From NCBI RefSeq assembly GCF_052072235.1, contig NZ_CM125436.1, positions 5,202,001 to 5,266,000 on the forward strand: a DNA stretch of 64,000 nucleotides. The letters run 5' to 3'. The notes beneath the pieces are model-generated. The model had not been told where the DNA came from and searched no databases. It worked only from the letters and a program-made list of their open reading frames with translations. Made by a program: the position numbers and the translations under genes. Shown here piece by piece: positions 34,421 through 43,150 of the stretch. Origin of the DNA: Brevibacillus_D fluminis_A. GTDB taxonomy: Bacteria; Bacillota; Bacilli; Brevibacillales; Brevibacillaceae. Each line of letters opens with the position of its first letter. Within the stretch, counting starts at the first letter, position 1.

Positions 34421-35441
34421 GACGCATGATATTGATAGCTCCAACCCGATCACGATGAGTTTTGAATCCGCATGAACATTCGTACCTTCTGTCTTTCGCT
34501 TTGTTCTTCTCTCTACAGGCAGGACAAGATTGAGAAGTGTAGGCAGGATTGACCTCCACAACCTGTATACCAGAAAGATTTGCTTTGTAGGAGATGAACT
34601 GCTGAAGCTGATAGAATGTCCAACTATGCAGATTCCTTGCGTTTTTACGGCTTGTTCTTGCCGTTTTGCGAATATTCTTTAGTCGCTCAAGCTTGATTAT
34701 GGACACACCTTCCTGAATGGCTGTATTGACAATTTGACGACTTATCTTATGGTTTTGATCTTTCATCCAACGTTGTTCTTTGTTGCCAAGTTTGCGAATG
34801 GCAGACAACTTTTTGAGTTTCCCTAATTTACGTCTACGTTGTTGGTACTTTCTTCGTATGTACTTGTTCTGTCTGCCGTTTCCGAAGAATCGGGTTTTAC
34901 CTGTAGAAGTGACAGCAACAGCAGGAACTTTCAAACCAAGATCAATACCCATGATGGTTTCGTTGTTTGTTACGCTTGTAGGCACTTCTACCGAAATTTG
35001 AGCGTACCATTTCCCTGACTTTTCAACGATACGCATCAATCCAGATTTTCCTTTGCCTAACCATTCCCTATCTCGGCTCGTCATCGTAGCACAAAACGTT
35101 GTTTTCTTCGCCTTTCCATCTGTAACGATCGGGAAGGCAACTGTATTTTCGGATACCGTGTAGTTTTGATTGTTGATGAAATAGACAGGTTTTTTCAGAA
35201 TGGGGCGAGTCCCCAACTTCCTGATTTTTCGGTATACACTCTTGGCATCACGAATGGCTTGATTACAGACGGCAGAGGGGAGTTGGGATTCTACATCTTT
35301 GGTTGTCACTTTCGGAAACACTCCAAGTTGTTCCGCCTGTTCACTCAGTTGGTTAACTACCCGAATATACTCTTTTCCTAATTGGCGTAGAACATCTGGA
35401 TGATCAGGGAAAATTCGGATTTTTACAGTTAATGATTGCAT
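34386..35441 (-). CDS. tnpB: RNA-guided nuclease TnpB (IS605 OrfB)
   Basis: The protein has 351 residues, which is within the usual range. RuvC-like motifs are complete: Asp in IMGIDLGLKVPAVAV, Glu in IIKLERLKNIRK and the last Asp in THRDRVGAINI. A four-cysteine zinc finger (CPAC...CSC) is followed by GFKTHRD. It therefore looks intact. ATG 35441 follows GGGGGTGAGCTC and lies 4 bp after the tnpA stop. Confidence 0.93.
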   Translation of the reverse strand: MQSLTVKIRIFPDHPDVLRQLGKEYIRVVNQLSEQAEQLGVFPKVTTKDVESQLPSAVCNQAIRDAKSVYRKIRKLGTRPILKKPVYFINNQNYTVSENTVAFPIVTDGKAKKTTFCATMTSRDREWLGKGKSGLMRIVEKSGKWYAQISVEVPTSVTNNETIMGIDLGLKVPAVAVTSTGKTRFFGNGRQNKYIRRKYQQRRRKLGKLKKLSAIRKLGNKEQRWMKDQNHKISRQIVNTAIQEGVSIIKLERLKNIRKTARTSRKNARNLHSWTFYQLQQFISYKANLSGIQVVEVNPAYTSQSCPACREKNKAKDRRYECSCGFKTHRDRVGAINIMRQPVADGNSLSA

Positions 35442-35445
35442 GAGC

Positions 35446-35844
35446 TCACCCCCTTTTCTTTTGTTCTTCGACATAACGTTGTACTGTTTCGCTTGATACG
35501 TTTCCTGCTGTACTTACGAAAAAAGAGCGTGTCCACAGACTCGGCAAATGAGCAAGATGCTTACATTCTTGCCTCAATATTCGAGATGACACTCCTTTCA
35601 CTTTTGCCATTATGTCTGATGGAGAGTCAGTGGGAAGACAGTTCAGGAACAGATAGACATGATCCGGCATGACTTCCATTGCTACAATACGCCAGTCGTT
35701 CTCTTGGCATATCATCTCAAGTAGTTCCTTGAATCGAATTTCCACCTGTGTCACTAACACTTTTCTTCGATAACGAGGGCAAAAAACAAAATGATAGTTG
35801 ATGAGAGATACTGTGGTAGCTGTACGTCTATATTCTTGTCCCAT
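35446..35844 (-). CDS. tnpA: IS200/IS605 Y1 transposase TnpA, altered HUH motif
   Basis: The 132 residues have family landmarks YHFVFCPRYRRKVL and SFFVSTAGNVSSETVQRYVE, with the catalytic Tyr in QRYVEEQ. The metal-binding HUH motif, normally His-x-His, reads PDHVYLFLN, so the second His is replaced by Tyr. Metal binding and single-strand cleavage may therefore be impaired, unless this variant is tolerated. Length and the other motifs are normal. Confidence 0.9.
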   Translation of the reverse strand: MGQEYRRTATTVSLINYHFVFCPRYRRKVLVTQVEIRFKELLEMICQENDWRIVAMEVMPDHVYLFLNCLPTDSPSDIMAKVKGVSSRILRQECKHLAHLPSLWTRSFFVSTAGNVSSETVQRYVEEQKKRG

Positions 35845-36002
35845 ATGACTATTGTATCAGTACTATAATCAAACTGATACGATAAATTTAAAAAGAATAG
35901 CACTCACACATGTGCTATGTGTTTGCCCTGCCCATCCCACGATTGAAACCGTGGGCTTTCAATCGGCAATTACTGTAAATTCACCGGAAAGAGGTTTTCG
36001 CT

Positions 36003-36851
36003 ATGGATACCGACTATTTTTACAGCTTTCTCGAAACCGCGCGGCAAAAAAGCATTTCGAAAGCGAGTGAAAAGCTGAATCTTTCCCCTCCGGCCCTGAG
36101 CAAGCAAATCAAGCGGCTGGAGAGCTACTATGGCACTTCCTTGTTTTACCGGTCTACATCCGGCGTCGAGCTGACTCCAGGCGGTGAGCTTTTGGCGGAG
36201 CGGATTCAACCGCTGCTGCACGAGCTTGCCCACATTCAACGCGATATGCAAGCATGTCGGCAAAAGCGGCGCATCCGGCTCGGCACCTTGCCCAGCTTGG
36301 CCGCCCATTACTTGCCGAAGCGAATCGTGGCGATGGAAGCTGCCGCGATTGAGATTGAACTTGTCGTTCGCCCTACGTCATCCGAGATTTTCGCCCTGTT
36401 AAAAAAAGAAGAGCTGGATGCGGCGGTGATTGAACGCATCCCCACCCATAAGTCGCTGCGGGTTGTCGATCTGTTCGAGGAACGCTTTTACGCCGTCACC
36501 CGAACGTCCGACCCGCTGGCAAACGCCGCCTCCGTGTCACTTGGCGAGCTTGCCGACGTACCGCTCGTGATGTATCCGCCCGATTGCAGCGTGCGCAAAA
36601 CGGTTGGCACGATCATGGCTACACACGGTCACGTCCCTGCCATCAAAACGGAAGTCGGCTTCGGTGATTTTTTGCTCGGCTTTGTCGCCGCTGGCGCAGG
36701 GATGGCGATCGTCCCCGAACTCGTCGCCTTGCACCTGCCCCATGCCGATTTGCAGGCGATGCCGATCGAGGAAGAAGCGGCAAAGCGGACGATTTCACTG
36801 ATCTGGCATGCCGCTTCCCTCGAAAAAACCCTGCTTCGCTATTTTGCCTGA
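36003..36851 (+). CDS. LysR family transcriptional regulator
   Basis: The protein has 282 residues. The N-terminal helix-turn-helix SISKASEKLNLSPPALSKQI is followed by a periplasmic-binding-protein-like effector domain (LGTLPSLAAHYLPKRI...VGFGDFLLGFVAAGAGMAIVP). ATG 36003 follows GGAAAGAGGTTTTCGCT. The left end of the IS element is only about 40 bp upstream, so its native promoter has probably been removed. The divergent target gene seems to be the ruined MFS gene. Confidence 0.9.
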   Translation: MDTDYFYSFLETARQKSISKASEKLNLSPPALSKQIKRLESYYGTSLFYRSTSGVELTPGGELLAERIQPLLHELAHIQRDMQACRQKRRIRLGTLPSLAAHYLPKRIVAMEAAAIEIELVVRPTSSEIFALLKKEELDAAVIERIPTHKSLRVVDLFEERFYAVTRTSDPLANAASVSLGELADVPLVMYPPDCSVRKTVGTIMATHGHVPAIKTEVGFGDFLLGFVAAGAGMAIVPELVALHLPHADLQAMPIEEEAAKRTISLIWHAASLEKTLLRYFA

Positions 36852-36860
36852 GCAGGGCCT
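36829..36860 (+). terminator. Terminator overlapping the LysR stop
   Basis: CCCTGC pairs with GCAGGG across the end of the LysR gene, followed by CCTTTTCTC. The stem is short. Confidence 0.45.
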
Positions 36861-36869
36861 TTTCTCTAA

Positions 36870-37550
36870 TCATTCGACAGTCGCTTCACGTTTTGTGTGC
36901 GGCTGTTCATCGATTCCGAACAGTCGCAGTGACACATACGGATACGACTTGTACCGCAAAGCGATTTCGCGTTCCAACAGCGTCATCCGCTCGATCGTGC
37001 GGTTGTTCGCCAAGACGCCGCCATCGAGCAGACGAAACGGCAGCGGCGCAAACAAAGACAGCACCTGCCGCTTCGCGTCTTCCGCATCGCCCGTCACGAA
37101 ACAATCGCTCACCATCCCTTGGTGCACAGGCTGGTCAAACACTTGGAAGTACGTGTTTTTGAACGCCCCTACGACAAATGTCTGCGGCAGCGCCTGCTGA
37201 ATTTGCTCCGCCGCCGACGTGCCCCACGGGAGGCTGAAATCGGTGAAATCCTCTGTGAATGGATTGGTCACGTCGACCAGAATTTTTCCCGCCAGCCGTT
37301 CGCGGTTTGCTTCTGCCAATGGCAGCAAATGCCTCAGCCACAACGTGTGGATGATGACCTCGCTCTGTAGCGCCGCTTCATAGGTGCAAACCTCGACATG
37401 TGACAATCCCGCTTCTTTTTCAATTAACGCGGCCAGCTTTTGCGGATCGCGCGTTCCCCAACGCAAGCGGCTGACATGGGGCGCAAGCGTCTTTACCAGC
37501 GCCTTGCCCATCCGTCCTGTGCCCAAAACACTTACACGATTCTCCATCAT
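36870..37550 (-). CDS. NADPH-dependent F420 reductase-like / NAD-binding oxidoreductase
   Basis: A Rossmann protein of 226 residues: VSVLGTGRMGKALVKTLA, then RWGTRDPQKLAALI and VDVTNPF, the pattern of F420:NADP oxidoreductase-like and related reductases. F420 use in this organism is unlikely, so the substrate is unknown. ATG 37550 follows AAAGAGGGGGAAGCA. It lies 73 bp after the carboxymuconolactone-decarboxylase-like gene and may share its transcript. Confidence 0.82.
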   Translation of the reverse strand: MMENRVSVLGTGRMGKALVKTLAPHVSRLRWGTRDPQKLAALIEKEAGLSHVEVCTYEAALQSEVIIHTLWLRHLLPLAEANRERLAGKILVDVTNPFTEDFTDFSLPWGTSAAEQIQQALPQTFVVGAFKNTYFQVFDQPVHQGMVSDCFVTGDAEDAKRQVLSLFAPLPFRLLDGGVLANNRTIERMTLLEREIALRYKSYPYVSLRLFGIDEQPHTKREATVE

Positions 37551-37623
37551 TGCTTCCCCCTCTTTCGTATATCGAGTATAGTACGGGGGTCCGCACGGGA
37601 GAATGTCGACTATGTTCCATGCT

Positions 37624-38046
37624 TTAAACCGTTGGTTCAGGCCCGGGCTCAAGCCGGGTGAGCGCACCGAACATTTGCGAGGCGGTCGTGAAGCAAATAT
37701 AGGCGAGCAACTCGGCAATCTCCTGCTCATCGAACGCCTCGCGCAGCACATCGAATACGGCATCATCGATTCGCTGATGGCCTTCCAGCACGATGCCTGC
37801 AAATGCGACGGCGAGTGATTCACGCGGATCGATGTGCAGATCCGCAGGCTTCCCTTTTGCCATGCAGTATTCGCAGCCATTGCCGAATGCCAGTGTCCGG
37901 CGCACCTGCTCCTTCAGCTCCGCCGACAGCCTGCCGCCGGAAAAGGTCTCCCCCAATGCGTTCCACCCTGCCAAAATCGCTTCGTTATGACCCAAAAGAC
38001 GCTGGAAAGGCGTTGCCCCGTTTGCGGAAAAAGAAATGCGTGCCAT
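37624..38046 (-). CDS. Carboxymuconolactone decarboxylase/AhpD-like protein
   Basis: The protein has 140 residues. The CxxC redox motif in GNGCEYCMAKGKP, followed by a conserved LAVAFAGIV helix, marks the CMD/AhpD family, whose members often work as thiol peroxidase partners. ATG 38046 follows GGAGGTATTCTT. With the reductase gene downstream it forms a small redox unit. Confidence 0.87.
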   Translation of the reverse strand: MARISFSANGATPFQRLLGHNEAILAGWNALGETFSGGRLSAELKEQVRRTLAFGNGCEYCMAKGKPADLHIDPRESLAVAFAGIVLEGHQRIDDAVFDVLREAFDEQEIAELLAYICFTTASQMFGALTRLEPGPEPTV

Positions 38047-38188
38047 AAGAATACCTCCGTTACAATGAGTGTAGATAAAGCTGTATATCTATGATATTTG
38101 TAAAGAAAGAGCGTTCACACTCCATTTGAAACGCAATTTACACATCTGCATTTCGTTTGCAACAAAATCAACTCACGGAGGTTTCCAT

Positions 38189-38638
38189 ATGGATCAAACC
38201 GACATCAAGATTTTATCTGAGCTGCAATTGGACAGCAGGCTGTCCATCCGCGAGCTGGCCAAGCGGATTAACCTGTCCGCTCCATCTGTGGCGGAGCGGG
38301 TGCGGAAGCTGGAGGACCAGGGGATCATCGAAGGCTACACGATCAAGATCAACCGAAAAAAAATGGGCTTCCCGCTCGAATGCTTCGTCATGCTCACGAT
38401 GAAAACCGGCGAATACGAGCGCTTCAGCCGATTTATCGCCAGCTATCCGGACAGCGAATTTTGCTACCGGATTGCGGGGGACGCCTGCTTTCTCGTGAAG
38501 CTTTCCGCCCGTTCCATGGAACAGATTGAAGCCTTCATCAACACCGTAACCCCTTTCGCCGCCACCAAAACGCAGTTTGTTTTTTCGCAGGTCGAGGTCG
38601 ACACCAATGTGAGGAAAGCGGTTAGCGAGCTTGCATGA
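38189..38638 (+). CDS. Lrp/AsnC family transcriptional regulator
   Basis: The protein has 149 residues. A winged-helix N-terminus (MDQTDIKILSELQLDSRLSI...RINLSAPSVAERVRKLED) is followed by the RAM effector domain (CFVMLTMKTGEYERF...CYRIAGDACFLVKL). ATG 38189 follows ACGGAGGTTTCCAT. A LysE-type exporter lies 190 bp downstream on the same strand, a common pairing in which the regulator senses an amino acid. Confidence 0.92.
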   Translation: MDQTDIKILSELQLDSRLSIRELAKRINLSAPSVAERVRKLEDQGIIEGYTIKINRKKMGFPLECFVMLTMKTGEYERFSRFIASYPDSEFCYRIAGDACFLVKLSARSMEQIEAFINTVTPFAATKTQFVFSQVEVDTNVRKAVSELA

Positions 38639-38829
38639 TCGTTTCATTTGAATGCCTGATCTGCCTTGCCATCCGAAAACAGCGTTGAACAGGACGATGC
38701 TGGAGCATTTTTCACAGGGTTCGATTTTTTACTCGGCGTTCCCATCATGGTGCAGCTGAAAAACCAATTGCCGCTGCTTTTCATTTGGTATAGAATTTTC
38801 TGCAACATACACAATGGGTGGGATCATCA

Positions 38830-39456
38830 ATGGTACATTTTTCGCTTTTTGTCCTGATGGCGACGCTTCTCGTCATCTTGCCTGGCCCTGATACCGGCTT
38901 GACGACCCAAAACACGATCTTGCACGGTAAAAAAGGCGGGTTCCAGACGATGCTGGGAATTTCGTGCGGGCTCGTCATTCATACGGCAGCGGCCGTACTC
39001 GGCCTATCCGCCATCCTGGTCAAATCCGCTGTCCTGTTCTCCCTCTTCAAATACGCCGGCGCCGTCTATTTACTGTACCTCGGCGTTAAATCGCTCTGGG
39101 CATTAAAAAACAAAGCCGCCCAGGAGCCGGACGAATCCGGCGGGCACAAGCACCAGGGCAAATCGAGCTTCCGCCAAGGATTTCTCACGAATTTGCTCAA
39201 TCCCAAAGTTGCTGTTTTTTTCCTGACGTTCCTTCCCCAATTCGTCGACACGCATAGCAACACGCTGTGGCAATTTCTGCTGATGGGCATGACGTATACC
39301 GCCATCACGATCGCCTGGTTCCTGCTCTACGTGCTCTTGATCGATACGCTGAGCGTGTGGATGAAAAAGCCGTCCGTCCAGCGCGCGATCCAGGGTGTAA
39401 GCGGATTGGTACTGGTCGGCTTCGGCATTCGGCTTGCGTTGGAAAAACGGCCATAA
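38830..39456 (+). CDS. LysE/RhtB family amino acid exporter
   Basis: The protein has 208 residues and six predicted helices: LVILPGPDTGLTTQNTILHG (the conserved P-G-P-D start), GISCGLVIHTAAAVLGLSAI and FLTNLLNPKVAVFFLTFLPQ. It exports amino acids or homoserine lactone-like compounds. ATG 38830 has only a modest GGTGGG site. Lrp control from upstream is likely. Confidence 0.92.
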   Translation: MVHFSLFVLMATLLVILPGPDTGLTTQNTILHGKKGGFQTMLGISCGLVIHTAAAVLGLSAILVKSAVLFSLFKYAGAVYLLYLGVKSLWALKNKAAQEPDESGGHKHQGKSSFRQGFLTNLLNPKVAVFFLTFLPQFVDTHSNTLWQFLLMGMTYTAITIAWFLLYVLLIDTLSVWMKKPSVQRAIQGVSGLVLVGFGIRLALEKRP

Positions 39457-39490
39457 ATCGGAACCAAATTTGTCCCTGAAAACGGCACAA

Positions 39491-39521
39491 GGGAAAGCCG
39501 GACACTCCTTCCGGCTTTCCC
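39491..39521. terminator. Bidirectional terminator
   Basis: GGGAAAGCCGG pairs with CCGGCTTTCCC over 11 bp, between the LysE gene and the convergent histidine kinase gene. Confidence 0.85.
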
Positions 39522-39531
39522 TTTATCCTTT

Positions 39532-40596
39532 TTATGGCTGTGGGTGCGCACCAATCGGCAGCACGACCGTAAACACGGTGCCTTCCCCCGGCGTGCTCGC
39601 CACCTCGATCCGCCCCTGATGCATCTCGACGATTTTTTTCACGATCGACAAGCCGAGCCCGCTGCCGCCCAGGCGATGGTTCCGGGATTTGTCCACTTTG
39701 TAAAACCGTTCGAAAATATGCTCGAGATCTTCTGCCGCAATTCCGATGCCGCTATCGGAGATGCGGACGACGGCCTCACCATCCCGCCGATGAAGCTGGA
39801 CGCCGATCGTGCCTGCATGTGGCGTGAACTTGATGCTGTTGTGCAAAAGATTGACCCACACCTGGCTCAGCAAATCTTCATCCGCCACGATCGTGATGTC
39901 CGCAAGCGATGCGGCCATTTCGATGTCTTTTTCCAGCCATTGCGGCTCACACGTCAGCACGATGCTGCGCAGCTGCTTGTCGAGCCGGAACGCTTTTTTG
40001 TCAAACGGATGGTGCTCCGATTCAAGCGAGGTCAGCTTCAGCAAGTTGTCGCTCAGCTTGGACAGACGCAAGCTCTCGGCCTCGATGATGCCCAGATAGT
40101 GCGCGCGTTCTTCCGGGCCGAGCCGCTCGTTTTGCAGCGCCCGCGCGAATCCGCTGATCGAGGTAAGCGGCGACTGAATCTCGTGCGAGACGTTGGAGAT
40201 GAATTCCTGGCGCATTTGCTCCATCTGCCCCAGCTCGACCGCCATGTTGTTGATGCTGTGGGCCAGCGCATTGATCGGGTGGTCTTCATCGCCCTGAATG
40301 TTCAGGTTGATATTGTAGTCCCCTTTGGAAATCCGCCGGATCGCATCGAGCAGCATATGGATGCCGCGCATCCGTTTGGGATGAAACAAGCGACCGATGA
40401 TGTTTGCCACCGCACCCAGGAGAAAAATGCCGACCAAACCGGTCAGGACTTGCCGAAAATAGTCCGCCAACTGAATGTCAAACTTGCGGTACACATACTC
40501 GGTCAGATAATAAGCGGCCCACCAGCTGGCGCACAAAGCGGCGACGATGGCGATGAACCCGAGCACATGGCGGACGACATGCCAAAACTTTTTCAA
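39532..40596 (-). CDS. Sensor histidine kinase (partner of the ABC-linked regulator)
   Basis: The protein has 354 residues. Two helices near 10-34 and 47-67 have only a short outer loop, so it may sense within the membrane. HAMP is near 65-120. The HisKA box SNVSHEIQSPLTSI and the HATPase with NLLHNSIKFT, SDSGIGI and GSGLGLSIV complete it. It starts at TTG 40596, which overlaps the regulator stop (TTGA), with GGAGGTGCTCGC before it. It is a close paralogue of the kinase at 43442. Confidence 0.91.
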   Translation of the reverse strand: MKKFWHVVRHVLGFIAIVAALCASWWAAYYLTEYVYRKFDIQLADYFRQVLTGLVGIFLLGAVANIIGRLFHPKRMRGIHMLLDAIRRISKGDYNINLNIQGDEDHPINALAHSINNMAVELGQMEQMRQEFISNVSHEIQSPLTSISGFARALQNERLGPEERAHYLGIIEAESLRLSKLSDNLLKLTSLESEHHPFDKKAFRLDKQLRSIVLTCEPQWLEKDIEMAASLADITIVADEDLLSQVWVNLLHNSIKFTPHAGTIGVQLHRRDGEAVVRISDSGIGIAAEDLEHIFERFYKVDKSRNHRLGGSGLGLSIVKKIVEMHQGRIEVASTPGEGTVFTVVLPIGAHPQP

Positions 40597-41267
40597 GCGA
40601 GCACCTCCAGGCGGTACCCCAGCCCGCGGATCGTCTTGATCCGAAACGAATGGCGTTCCTCAGGAAAGCGTTCGCGCAGCCGTTTGATGTGGACGTCCAC
40701 GGTACGCTCGTCGCCTTCGTAATCATAGCCCCAAATTTGCTCAATCAGCAGCTCGCGGGACAGCGTTTTGCCAGGATAGCTGGCTAGCTTGAACAGCAGA
40801 TCGAATTCTTTTAACGGCAGCGTCATGCTTTTGCCCTCGCAGAAAACTTCGTATGTTTTGCGGTCCAAGGTCAGCTCGCCGATCTGCACCGTCTGCGAGA
40901 TCGAAATCCGGTAGCGCTTGAGCAGCGCCTTCACCCGCACCACCAGCTCCGCCGGCTCAAACGGCTTTACGAGGTAGTCGTCGGTGCCCAGCTCGAAGCC
41001 TTTCACCTTTTGCGTCGTCTCCCCTTTTGCCGTCAGCATGAGCAGCGGCAAATCGTAAAACTCGCGCAGCTCCCGGCACAGCGTCCAGCCATCCATATTC
41101 GGCATCATAATATCGAAAATCACCATGTCGACCTTGACCGATTCCAGCAGGGCGAGCGCATCGACGCCATCGCCCGCTTCATATACGTCAAAGCCTTCAT
41201 TGCGCAAAAACAGCGCGACCAACTCGCGGATATTGATGTCATCATCTACAACCAACAGCTTCGTCAC
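40593..41267 (-). CDS. OmpR-family response regulator
   Basis: The protein has 224 residues. Receiver LLVVDDDINIREL, phosphoacceptor Asp in MVIFDIMMPNMDG and KPFEPAELVVRV; winged-helix output LTLDRKTYEVF...GDERTVDVHIKRLRERF. GTG 41267 follows GGAGGCGAGAAGCT. It lies 15 bp after the ABC transporter gene and overlaps the kinase gene, so the three form one operon. Confidence 0.93.
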   Translation of the reverse strand: MTKLLVVDDDINIRELVALFLRNEGFDVYEAGDGVDALALLESVKVDMVIFDIMMPNMDGWTLCRELREFYDLPLLMLTAKGETTQKVKGFELGTDDYLVKPFEPAELVVRVKALLKRYRISISQTVQIGELTLDRKTYEVFCEGKSMTLPLKEFDLLFKLASYPGKTLSRELLIEQIWGYDYEGDERTVDVHIKRLRERFPEERHSFRIKTIRGLGYRLEVLA

Positions 41268-41282
41268 AGCTTCTCGCCTCCT

Positions 41283-43037
41283 TTACGCATGCTCCTTCAT
41301 CCGCAGCTGCTGCGTCGCGAATTCATGGTACATCGCATGGGTGGAAAGCAGCTCTTCATGCGTGCCGCTCCCAGTAATTTTCCCTTTTTCCATAAACAAA
41401 ATTTGGTCGGCATCAACGATGGTCGAAAGCCGGTGGGCAATGACCAGTGTCGTGCGCCCTTTCATCAAGTTTTTCAACGCTTTCTGCACAACAATCTCCG
41501 ATTTGCTGTCCAGGCTGGAGGTGGCTTCATCAAGCATCAAGATTTTCGGGTCGCGCAGCAAGGCCCGCGCGATGGCGATCCGCTGGCGCTGTCCGCCCGA
41601 CAGCTTGATGCCCCGTTCGCCCACCTCTGTCTCGTATTTATTCGGAAGATCCTCGATAAATCCTTTGGCATACGCCATCTCAACCGCGCGCTCCAGCTCG
41701 TCGTCGGGTATCGGACGGTCGACGCCGTAGCAGATGTTTTCACGGATCGTGCCTGCGATGATCGGACTCTCCTGCGAGACGTAGCCGATCTGCCTGCGCC
41801 ACGATTCCAGCGAAAAGTCGCTAATCTCGTCCACGCCCAGCCGGATGGTACCGCCGCTCGGCTGATAATACCGCTCCAGAAGGGAAAACAGCGTCGTCTT
41901 GCCGCTGCCGCTCGGCCCCACGACCGCCGTCACTTTCCCCGGCTGGGCGGTGAAGCTGACATCGCGCAAAATCGGCCCGCCATTTTCATAGGCAAATGTG
42001 ACATGCTCGACACGGATCGGCTGCTTCGCATTTTCCACTTCATGGCCTTTCGCGTACTCTTCCGCTTCGACCGCGAGAATGCCGACGATGCGCTCCGTCG
42101 CGCCCATCGTTTTTTGCAGCTGGGTGAAAAACATCGTCAGCTGGCCCATCGGCATGATGATTTGGATCAGGTACAAAATGAACGCCACCAACCCTCCGGC
42201 TGTCAGCGCGCCGCTTGATACGCGCATGCCGCCGTAGCCGATGATCACCACGAGCAGCATCATCAGCACAAACGAGACGATCGGTGCGATCATCGCCTGG
42301 ATTTTGGACTCTTTCAGCCCGAAGTGCAGGAGCGCCGCAATCCCTTTCTTCCCGTTGCCGTATTCCCGTTCTTCGGCGTTCGAAGACTTGACCAGACGGA
42401 TTTCGGAGAGCACCTGTGTCAATACAGCGGAGAGCTTGGCCGTTTCATCCTGAAGTCCCCGCGCGATCAGGCGCATCCGTCGCCCCAGCGGGAACAGGAT
42501 GCCGAGAGCCACCGGCACTGCCGTCAGCATGATTAAAGTCATTCGCCAGTCAAGGTAAAACAGCACCGCGATCGATCCCGTGATGGAAATGACGCCGCTG
42601 AGAAAGTTGGACAAATGCTCCGTGATCAGCTGTTTGACCAGCCCCGTGTCATTGGTCATCCGGCTGATCGTCTCGCCCGTTTGGTGGTTGTCATAGTAGC
42701 TTACCGGCAAGGACAGCAGCTTTTTCCACAGCCGGTCCCGCAGGCTTGCCACGATGTTTTGGCCGACATGGTTGAGCATGTAGGTCGATAGCCCGAGCGC
42801 GATGGCCTGCGCGAGAAAAGCCGCAGCCAACAGGACGATTTGCGAGGCGCTGATCGTAGAGATGGAAAAGCTGTCGACCAATCTGCTGGTGCCAAGCGGG
42901 ATCGCCAGACCAACCAGCGTCGTCGCCACGCTCATGAACAGCGCGGTGGCGAGCAGCAGCTTGGATGGGCGGGTTTCTTTGATCAGATGGTAAAAAGCTT
43001 GCCAGCCTCCTGCTTGTTTTGTTTCGGGTTGCTTCAT
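41283..43037 (-). CDS. ABC transporter, fused permease and ATPase (multidrug/lipid type)
   Basis: The protein has 584 residues. A six-helix exporter domain (to about 330) with SVATTLVGLAIPLGTSRLVD and SYYDNHQTGETISRMTNDTG is followed by an ATPase with Walker A GPSGSGKTT, IKLSGGQRQRIAIARALL and ILMLDEATSSLD. It is a BmrA/LmrA-type half-transporter that works as a dimer. ATG 43037 follows AAAGGAGAGATACGACAG. Linked two-component genes suggest induction by its substrate. Confidence 0.93.
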   Translation of the reverse strand: MKQPETKQAGGWQAFYHLIKETRPSKLLLATALFMSVATTLVGLAIPLGTSRLVDSFSISTISASQIVLLAAAFLAQAIALGLSTYMLNHVGQNIVASLRDRLWKKLLSLPVSYYDNHQTGETISRMTNDTGLVKQLITEHLSNFLSGVISITGSIAVLFYLDWRMTLIMLTAVPVALGILFPLGRRMRLIARGLQDETAKLSAVLTQVLSEIRLVKSSNAEEREYGNGKKGIAALLHFGLKESKIQAMIAPIVSFVLMMLLVVIIGYGGMRVSSGALTAGGLVAFILYLIQIIMPMGQLTMFFTQLQKTMGATERIVGILAVEAEEYAKGHEVENAKQPIRVEHVTFAYENGGPILRDVSFTAQPGKVTAVVGPSGSGKTTLFSLLERYYQPSGGTIRLGVDEISDFSLESWRRQIGYVSQESPIIAGTIRENICYGVDRPIPDDELERAVEMAYAKGFIEDLPNKYETEVGERGIKLSGGQRQRIAIARALLRDPKILMLDEATSSLDSKSEIVVQKALKNLMKGRTTLVIAHRLSTIVDADQILFMEKGKITGSGTHEELLSTHAMYHEFATQQLRMKEHA

Positions 43038-43150
43038 CTGTCGTATCTCTCCTTTGCGTTTTGTATCGTTGGCCCGAAGGCTCATTGCTGTTTTCGTTTG
43101 CATGGAAAAGATACGATAGTTTTATGAACTGAATGTGAATTGAGGGGTGG

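Larger units (their letters stand above)
34236..35962 (-). mobile_element. IS200/IS605-family insertion sequence
   Basis: The element of about 1.73 kb encodes tnpA then tnpB on the minus strand. The left end (near 35940-35960) has the hairpin CCCACGGTTTCAATCGTGGG; the right end (near 34240-34290) has a hairpin closed by CCCAC and GTGGG and ends in TCAA. There are no terminal inverted repeats, as expected for this family. The exact ends are estimated from these hairpins. Confidence 0.85.

Noticed and set aside
34386..35844. CRISPR-associated locus because of the RNA-guided nuclease
   Set aside because: TnpB is part of a typical IS200/IS605 element; no repeat-spacer array or cas genes are present.
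38639..38829. Short frame (about 60 codons, hydrophobic end) between the Lrp and LysE genes
   Set aside because: No ribosome site and no recognisable family; more likely an untranslated leader.
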